Shown in pieces: positions 57,770 through 64,000 of a stretch of 64,000 nt of DNA. Source of the DNA: Talinum fruticosum. Lineage: Eukaryota > Streptophyta > Magnoliopsida > Caryophyllales > Talinaceae. The position numbers and the translations under genes were made by a program. Location of the stretch: contig JAITYX010000005.1 in the NCBI GenBank assembly GCA_021018815.1, positions 6,977,501 to 7,041,500 of the forward strand, in the 5' to 3' direction. The notes under the pieces are model-generated. The model was not told the origin of the DNA. It ran no database searches and saw nothing but the letters and a program-made list of their open reading frames with translations. The number at the start of each line of letters is the position of its first letter. The stretch's first letter is position 1.

Positions 57770-58721
57770 TACCATATGCATTTATTACTGTGCATTCAAC
57801 AATCTGGTGTGGTGTGATTTGTTCGACCACATTTTTCACAGGGTTCGAAGTGTCGATGAGTAACCTTTGTTAGAACTAGTAATGCATTTCTTTTGAACTA
57901 CACTTTCACTTATATTATTTCACTTCCTTTTTGAATTTCCATGATTTAAGGCCCTTAGTTGGCTCTGAACTCACTCTTAACCTCTGCTGCTCTCTTATAC
58001 AAATCTTGATAATCTTTGATACGTCGGCCAGCAATTTGATGCTGAATATAAGAGGTCAAGCCTTCCTCAAATCTTATCATCTTCATCCTATCAGTAGCAA
58101 CAAAGTATGGGGCAAATCTAGATAGCTCCATGAATTTACTAGCATATTGCATTATTGTTATATTGTTGTCCATTTTCAACTCTAGGAACTTTTTTTCTTT
58201 TTGTCGCCGAATTGTGGTTGGATAAAATTTGGATATAAGCTTTTCCAGAAATTTATCCAAAGTGAACTCACAACCTCGAAATTTGTTCTTCATCGTACTC
58301 CACCATATGTCCGCTTCACCAGTTAAGTAATATGTCCCTATGTTAACTTTTTTTTCTTCCGATACCTTAATAATTGCAAATATCTTCTCCATCCTCCTAA
58401 TCTATTCTTCTAATTGTACTGGATCGATCTTTCCATCGTAAGTCTTAGGATTACGACGAGCCACTTTGTCGGCTAACTTGTCAAGCTTAGAAGTAGATTT
58501 AGTAGGTGTAGGGGGATCCTTTTCATTGGCTCTGTCACCAGATTTCTCCAGTAGTTTAGGTTCATGTTATCGGTGGAAATCTCTAAGGGTGTAGATTAGG
58601 TCTCACCAAGGATTTGTTGCGAGTAGGGAGGAGTTTCTAATGCCTGTTCAACAAGTCCTCGATTATTGCCCAAGTCTTCAGTCACATTCTGAATTATATT
58701 ATTGATTTCTGTCTCGGACAT
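57770..58721 (-). pseudogene. gag: Gypsy gag (broken)
   Basis: The ATG at 58719-58721 starts MSETEINNIIQNV. The retrotransposon Gag core at 58392-57955 includes YYLTGEADIWWSTM, LISKFYPTTIRRQKEKKFLEL and FMELSRFAPYF. Two zinc knuckles follow near 57845-57775: CEKCGRTNHTTPDC is intact, and CIWYGSHEHLVNGC has Tyr for the second Cys. Confidence 0.8.
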
Positions 58722-59189
58722 GCTCGAATCACGAAAATACAAATTTGCCTAATTATTTTTTTTTCCTCTCTTGCAAAACAAAATGTTAACTATTTCTCAC
58801 ATAAAACAAATTTAGTTAATTGCTACCAGGGCATTTATATAAACAAGTAACACCAAAATTATATGTTAGATTCTCTCAGCTTTGTAAATCACTATAGGTT
58901 GAGTTTCCTAACCTTTTTCTTCTTTTCCTTCTTTCTTTCATACGGATGACACCGCAGCTTAGCCATAATTAGATTCGCTTAAAAACCCCCGGAAAGTCAT
59001 GTTATACCATCATCCGAGTTAGTTTGGTTGGACCACTATATGTACATACATTATTTACACAAGCATACACAAAAATATATGCCAAACCTACACTAATTGT
59101 ACAATATACACAAGTCCCAAAAAATGACAAGGTTGTGGAAATGATAATCACACAATTTTCCTAAAGTTCAAATCATGACACCTTAGAAT

Positions 59190-62100
59190 TGTATCACCAT
59201 TACTTAATAATCCATAGTTAGAGAGTATTACGTATGGTCGCAACAGGAAGTAACGATCGGAGACGTTACCGTCGTCTTGAAAATACGACAGGCTAAGTGA
59301 GCAAAATAAAAATAAATACAATTTGCGTATTTAATTGTTACATTTTAGTTGGGTCCCGATAGCGGTAAATACTTGTCTCCCAAGCAGCTAACCCTTACAT
59401 CGTATTTAAACAAAACTCAAATACAGTTCAGTGATTTAGTGGCAAATATATATAATACAAACCCACATAATCGTCTACCACAAGAAAGTAGGCGACGTTT
59501 AATACTTTCCAAAGTCAACCCATATCACGATTGAAGATAAAATCACTCGTGATCATCTAAACGCCATCGGAACCAAAAATACAACATGTTCGGCTATGTT
59601 TTGCCTTCGTCGGACTTGGTAGGTAATTGACTATTTATCAATGTTTTTTCGAAACAAAAACAAGTAAAATATTTCAAAGAATGAGTCAAAACTTAGTATG
59701 AACATTCCCGCACAATCAAAATTGCTTTGACACATTTTAATTGAGCGCATACATTTCAATTCATTTTAGTTCGAAATCATATCGTGGAGAATATAAGTCA
59801 AACTTTCTTGCGAGTTATTATCTCGTAGTGGAACCTCATTATATAATTGATGCGGTCTTTGAGTAATCCACACCTCCCGGGTCGACCGTGAACCCGAGTT
59901 GAAGTCGCGCGAGTGGAATTGAAGGGCGTAAGCCCTAATAATTGATCATTGATGGGGCCACTTAATTAGGTGACAAAAAATTTGATTTACAAATAATTCA
60001 TTGTTTATTATACATATTATAAGAAATATTGCAATTTGTTAGAACATGTGAATTTTCGAAAAGTAAAGAAGATACCTGGATTAAAATCTTTTTCTTCCCC
60101 TTATGAAATATTAATTTAGCGCTTTGTTGGTGACAAAATTGGTCTTTACTATTAATAACGTTTTAATTAAGTTTTATTACAATATTACCGATAATTAAAT
60201 TTGCATAAATGCTTATAATTTCATAAAAAAATTGATTAAGCTAGTTTCGTTAATTTTTTTATGTGATTTTGATTTGTCAATTTACTTAGATCAAAATATT
60301 CTTATTTTTAAATTTTATTTATACTTTAGATATTACGACTTGTTTAGCGTACAAAAGTATAGTTCTAACTAGGCTTGTTATTATTATTATTATTAACTCC
60401 CATTAAACTCCATTAATCATGTCAAACCCAACTATCACTTCCAATCCTTGTCATTACCTTATTTTTCACCTCATCAGTTTTCCATAAATTAATTAATTTA
60501 CTTAAATTTTTACATAGTTCCAAACTTACTTATTTATCCAACTTCAATATTTATGTACATCTTCTCTTTCTTTTACTCAAATATGACCAATCTCAAAATA
60601 CAATAAAAACCATCACATTTACTCAAAATTTATATCAAAACATCTCAAATTTACTTCACTAAATCACAATTTCATAAGAGCAATTATATTCATTCACTCC
60701 CACAACACAATCATTCCACCTTGAACATTAAATTATACACATTCACACCCATTTGAATTTTCACAATTAACCGTCGAATTTATGTTATAAACACCTTTTA
60801 AAAGTCATATAATTCATTTATTAATCAAAATTAACAATAAAATAGTAGAAGGAGATGGAATTAGGATCTAGGGTTTCACCTTCAAATAGGGACGGACCCA
60901 CCGGGGGTCAGTGGGGTCAACCGACCTCCCTCTCAAAAAAAAAATTTATAGAATAGATATTAAGCGGAAAGTAAATGTAGTTGAGATGGTGAGAATGTGA
61001 ACAGGTATACGCGAGGTCGTGGGTTCAAACCCTAATGCAAGCAATCTCATTTTTTTTTTTTCAAAATTTAACTTCTTCCTTTCATAATTCACTTATTTTT
61101 CACGACTCGCTCCGCCCCACAAGTGCCGCTGCAGCCGCTGCTCGCTTTGCCCCCACCACCGGACCGGCCACCACCGCGCCGCCCGCCATGCTCGTTGTGC
61201 TCGCCCAGCCAAAGCCGTGGCGGAGCCCTCCCTCTCCCACTCCCACACACACACTCTCTCTCTCTCCCGACCAACAACCACACCGGAGGAGCCCCAAACG
61301 ATTGCATTGCAGCACACCGCCGGCGCCGTCCACCGCCACCGCTAGCTGCCCGCCCGGTCGCCGCCGGTGGGTCCGTGTCCGCCATCGCCTCCTCCTCTCC
61401 TCTCCCGCACCACACTCTCTATACTCTATCATTCCCAAATCTGTTAGTTCACAACTTCCAAATTTTTCAATTTCAATTCAATTTAAGGTATAATTTGTGT
61501 GATATTAGATTTAATTTCTTTAATTTTATCCTTAATTTATGTGATTTTATTAATTTTTCAATTTTATTTCATTCATTCTTTAGACCAATTTCACGATAGA
61601 GGTTTGATTTTTGTTGTTTAATTTTTATTATAGGTCAAAATGCATAGATATTTCAAAAAGATAGCTACGTAACCCTCCATTACTTCAAGTTCAAAATCTG
61701 AAAATTCACCATTGAATGTGAACTTAGGTTTATGAATATAAAAGACATATGTGAATACTCCGAGCGTGTGGCTCGCCGAGCTTGTGTTGTTGATACTCCG
61801 AGCGTGTGGCTCGTTCGGTTTATGAATGTGTTTCGTGCAAGGTTAAGGCTTTAAGCCTATGGGATTAGCCATATTAAAGAGGAAACTCTGCCGAAATTTT
61901 TATTTGTGTACACTATTATTTAGTTTATTTCGACCCCCTTCCGTAAATTCCTGGGTCTGCCACTGCCTTCAAAGGCTCAAAAGATGAAAGTCAAGAGGAG
62001 AGAAGAAACGGGTGGCGGTGTGGCTGGCTCCGGCGATGTCCTGGCGGTGCTGGCACCGGCTTCTGGCAGTGGGGACGGTGGCTGGTGGCTGTCTGAAGGG

Positions 62101-62480
62101 GCAGCAGCAGGGGAGTCAAAGTAGAAAGAGGTACGGAAGAGAGAGAGTGTGAAATGAAGCAAGCTTATGAACTTTATCTTTTTTACCCTTGTTTCTTAAA
62201 CTTTCCATAACTCCAATCTGATTTCCTCTTAAAAATCAGCTTCTTTCCAAGCCCAAGTAGTCTCTAAACTCACAAAAATAATTGGACCTTTTTACTTGGG
62301 TTAATTTTTTTATTGAAATTACACAATAAAAATCATCACTTATGTTCCCTTACTCATAATTTTTTTTAGGAACTCATAATTTAATTCATTTATGTTATTT
62401 AAGTAAACTATTTATTTTTAAATTTTTTTATTATTGTTATTATTTTTTGAGTTAAAATTACTTAATTTTATTTTAATAAC

Positions 62481-62515
<35 letters not shown>

Positions 62516-62812
62516 CATACGATCGATTTTAAATACCACAATTCATTTTAAAATATAATTTTCAATCACCCTATTGTCAAATTCCTTCACATTTGTGTTT
62601 ATGATATATGTATATAAATTTTTAAATTTTTACTTTAAACATACAGGTGGATTTATAGTTATTATTATAAAATTTCCGTTGGAGGCCATTTTTCCGACTT
62701 AGTCGCATAGTACATAAAGATAAATTTAAATATCAAATTGAAGTGTGTATGCTCAATTATATAAATTGGAATTAGATGAATAAATAATATGGGTTATGGT
62801 TGGGTTGTTACA
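59190..62812 (-). repeat. Gypsy 5' LTR, split by a small hAT element
   Basis: The minus strand starts TGTAACAACCC at 62812 and ends near 59190. Without the 1.1 kb hAT insertion it is about 2.5 kb. A CT-rich, GC-rich leader (62150-61974, minus) is followed by an AAACCCTAGATCC segment at 60860-60875. GC content is low elsewhere. An AT repeat is at about 62486-62511. Confidence 0.7.
60887..61965. mobile_element. Small non-autonomous hAT element in the gypsy LTR
   Basis: A perfect 8-bp TSD CCTTCAAA (60879-60886 and 61966-61973) flanks termini TAGGGACGGACCCA and, from the right inwards, CAGTGGCAGACCCA (10 of 14 identical). It is 1079 bp with no transposase. The interior has a GC-rich, CT-rich segment (61100-61420) and near its right end a stretch similar to the solo LTR at 10060-10190, with a duplicated 20-bp block (61756-61775 and 61794-61813). 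Confidence 0.8.
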
Positions 62813-62925
62813 GGTTTGCACCAGCCATAACACTCAACAGACCTGTCTAATAATTTCAAGCGCAAGAACTGAGGCAGTTGTAATTCCATCACCAGCATAA
62901 TCATTTGTTTTGCTCACAACCTTCA
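62813..62925 (-). pseudogene. Captured chaperonin-60 gene fragment, part 1
   Basis: The minus strand reads KTNDYAGDGITTASVLALEI then, after a one-base frame change, LLSVMAGA up to the gypsy junction. This is the conserved ATP-binding GDGTTT region of group I chaperonin 60. It joins directly to part 2 (53684-54255) once the gypsy element is removed. Confidence 0.75.
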
Positions 62926-63019
62926 ATAATATAAAAACAATTAAAGGACCTTTAAGTAATTACTTATGCTCACAACCTTCAATAATATAAAAACAATTAA
63001 AGGACCTTTAAGTAATTAC
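62911..63019 (+). repeat. Tandem duplication, 56-bp period
   Basis: 62911-62966 and 62967-63019 are identical over 53 bp (TGCTCACAACCTTCAATAAT and following). The first copy overlaps the left boundary of the chaperonin exon. The lack of differences suggests a recent event. Confidence 0.95.
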
Positions 63020-63286
63020 GGTCACAAAGTCTGATCCCATCCACAAAAAGAAGCAAAGTCAAAGTTCAGTGGTTGCTAGCCTAGTATTTTGCCCAAAAAT
63101 TATTTACTACTTTTTTTCATTTCCGGTTCTGGTTAACCAGTGAACCAAACTGAATAATCCGTTTAACTAATATCTGGTTAATTGGTTTATTCTATTACGA
63201 TTCGGTTCACAATTTCACGAAACATTAAATTCGGTTAACCGATTAAAAAAACTTATGCGAAGCGAAGCGAACCGTGAACACCCCTA

Positions 63287-63345
63287 ATAGAGGCTTTGCT
63301 TGAGCGCACAAAGGCTCTGCTCCATTTATTTGTATCTTACAACCT
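63287..63345 (+). pseudogene. C-terminal end of the decayed hAT transposase
   Basis: Continues the frame interrupted at 53399: ATAGAGGC then TTTGCTTGAGCG encodes IEALLERTKALLH, the tail that follows the hAT dimerisation domain. Confidence 0.55.
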
Positions 63346-63354
63346 TACAATTTC

Positions 63355-63570
63355 TTAGAGCTTTCATTACAACTTCTTACAACTTCTTACAACTTCTTAC
63401 AACTTCTTACAACCCATTACAACTTCTTACATCCCATTACAACTTCTTACATCTCCTTACATCTTCTTACGACTTTTTACAACTCCTTAAAACTTCATAC
63501 AACTCCGTACATGCTCGTGACAGCCTTCTTACAACTCCTTACAACTTTTTACATCTCCTTACAATTGCAT
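63355..63570 (+). repeat. 10-bp minisatellite, TTACAACTTC units
   Basis: About 20 units, perfect at first (63367-63412) and then diverging to TTACAACCCA, TTACATCTCC and similar. The apparent 99-residue frame through it is repeat-encoded and not a gene. Confidence 0.9.
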
Positions 63571-63714
63571 ATTATTTTTCATATAGAAATTTATTGTGAA
63601 TTTATTTTTCTACCGTTAATGAAAATTTTTTGTTGGTGAATATTTATGTATGTAAAGGTGTCTACTAGGGATGACCTTACGATATGTACGTGACGGATAC
63701 AGACTATACCTAGA
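63571..63714. other. Short AT-rich spacer
   Basis: No feature recognised. Confidence 0.4.
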
Positions 63715-64000
63715 GTTGGGCAACAGGTCAGGTCGGGTCGGGTTCGTGTTCGTGTCGAACTTAAACGGGTTGAAAACAGCCAAACCCGAATCGACCTATT
63801 TAATAATCGGGTCCAAAATCATCGACCTAACCCGTTTATCAACTAAACGGGTTGACCTAAACCCGACCTATTTAACTAAGTTGATGAAAGTATAAACTTA
63901 ACATAATTCAATGAAAAGAATATCGAACAAAAATAACACATTTCCAAACTTGCTTCCTGTTCAAGCATTAAGCATTGTAGTTTAAAAAAAAAAACCGTCC
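63715..64000. repeat. End of a hAT-like repeat with CGGGTT/AACCCG subterminal motifs (runs off the window)
   Basis: GTTGGGCAACAGGTCAGGTC leads into repeated GGGTCGGGTTCGTG, AACGGGTTG, AACCCG and CCCGTTT motifs in both orientations. This dense subterminal pattern is typical of small non-autonomous hAT elements in plants. Only one end is in the window, so the assignment is tentative. Confidence 0.4.

Larger units (their letters stand above)
54256..62812 (-). mobile_element. Chromovirus-like (Tekay/Del type) Ty3/gypsy retrotransposon
   Basis: Flanked by a perfect TSD GGTTT (54251-54255 and 62813-62817). Ends are TGTAATACCC and GGTTGTTACA. On the minus strand: 5' LTR (62812 to about 59190), gag (58721 to about 57770, two zinc knuckles), protease, RT, RNase H, integrase, then a 3' LTR cut to about 150 bp (54405-54256). 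RT before integrase marks it as gypsy. All frames carry stops. No chromodomain was seen, as the pol end is fused to the truncated LTR. Excision with one TSD copy restores an open chaperonin frame (VMAGA then NPVSLKRG). Confidence 0.85.
53400..63286. mobile_element. Gene-capturing non-autonomous hAT element, interrupted by a gypsy element
   Basis: It is flanked by an 8-bp TSD ATAGAGGC (53392-53399 and 63287-63294). The ends are hAT-like: TGGGACTGCGCA on the left; the right end read inwards is TAGGGGTGTTCACGG. Subterminal regions on both sides carry repeated AACCGGTTAACCG-type motifs. Without the gypsy element it is about 1.3 kb and holds a fragment of a chaperonin-60 gene instead of a transposase. 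Removing it with one TSD copy restores the reading frame of the surrounding transposase pseudogene. Confidence 0.7.

Noticed and set aside
61035..61599. Overlapping reading frames of 100-158 codons on both strands
   Set aside because: GC-rich Pro/Ala or Gly/Arg low complexity inside a small hAT element; open on both strands at once.
63300..63599. 99-codon reading frame
   Set aside because: It is the translation of a 10-bp minisatellite.

Overview
The window is nuclear DNA of a flowering plant, most likely a eudicot. It holds one ordinary host gene, a VPS9A-type Rab5 exchange factor with clean GT-AG introns, set among deeply nested plant transposons: Sirevirus-like Ty1/copia, Tekay/Del-like Ty3/gypsy, CACTA, hAT, LINE, SINE and MITE. 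No rRNA gene, CRISPR array or bacterial feature was seen.

Layout. 1-862 is a pyrimidine-rich non-coding stretch. 863-16435 is a pile-up of plus-strand Sirevirus-like copia elements. Element A has broken gag and pol, and its 3' LTR remnant is split by a 3.13 kb gypsy-type solo LTR with a perfect 5-bp target-site duplication (TSD). Element C keeps the end of pol, an extra gene 3' of pol, a PPT and a 3' LTR, and is itself interrupted by a minus-strand solo LTR. 16436-17740 is a LINE 3' end holding a SINE. 19812-27659 is the VPS9A gene (minus strand, five coding exons), with a MITE and a LINE fragment in its introns. 29002-49266 is a minus-strand copia element D. It is split in its integrase by a CACTA element (31022-45090, TSD GTT), and the CACTA is split in turn by a 10.9 kb Sirevirus-like element E (33432-44355) with both LTRs. 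49700-51016 looks like part of a Tat-like gypsy LTR. 52390-63340 is a four-level nest. A decayed hAT transposase gene holds a second hAT element (53400-63286). That element carries a captured, intron-containing fragment of a plastid chaperonin-60 gene, which is split by a chromovirus-like gypsy element (54256-62812). The LTR of the gypsy element is split by a small non-autonomous hAT (60887-61965). The window ends with a 10-bp minisatellite and the end of another hAT-like repeat.

The insertion boundaries are unusually well supported. Removing the CACTA, the gypsy element or the second hAT together with one TSD copy restores an open reading frame across the junction (integrase, chaperonin and hAT transposase respectively).

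The two signals most worth following are these. (1) Elements C and E share an extra gene between pol and the 3' LTR. It lies behind its own TATA box and an array of AACGG/CCGTT motifs resembling the LTR promoter; element A keeps this promoter but has lost the gene. (2) The second hAT element has captured several exons and introns of a host chaperonin gene. Gene assignments rest on reading the translations by eye; no database search was run.
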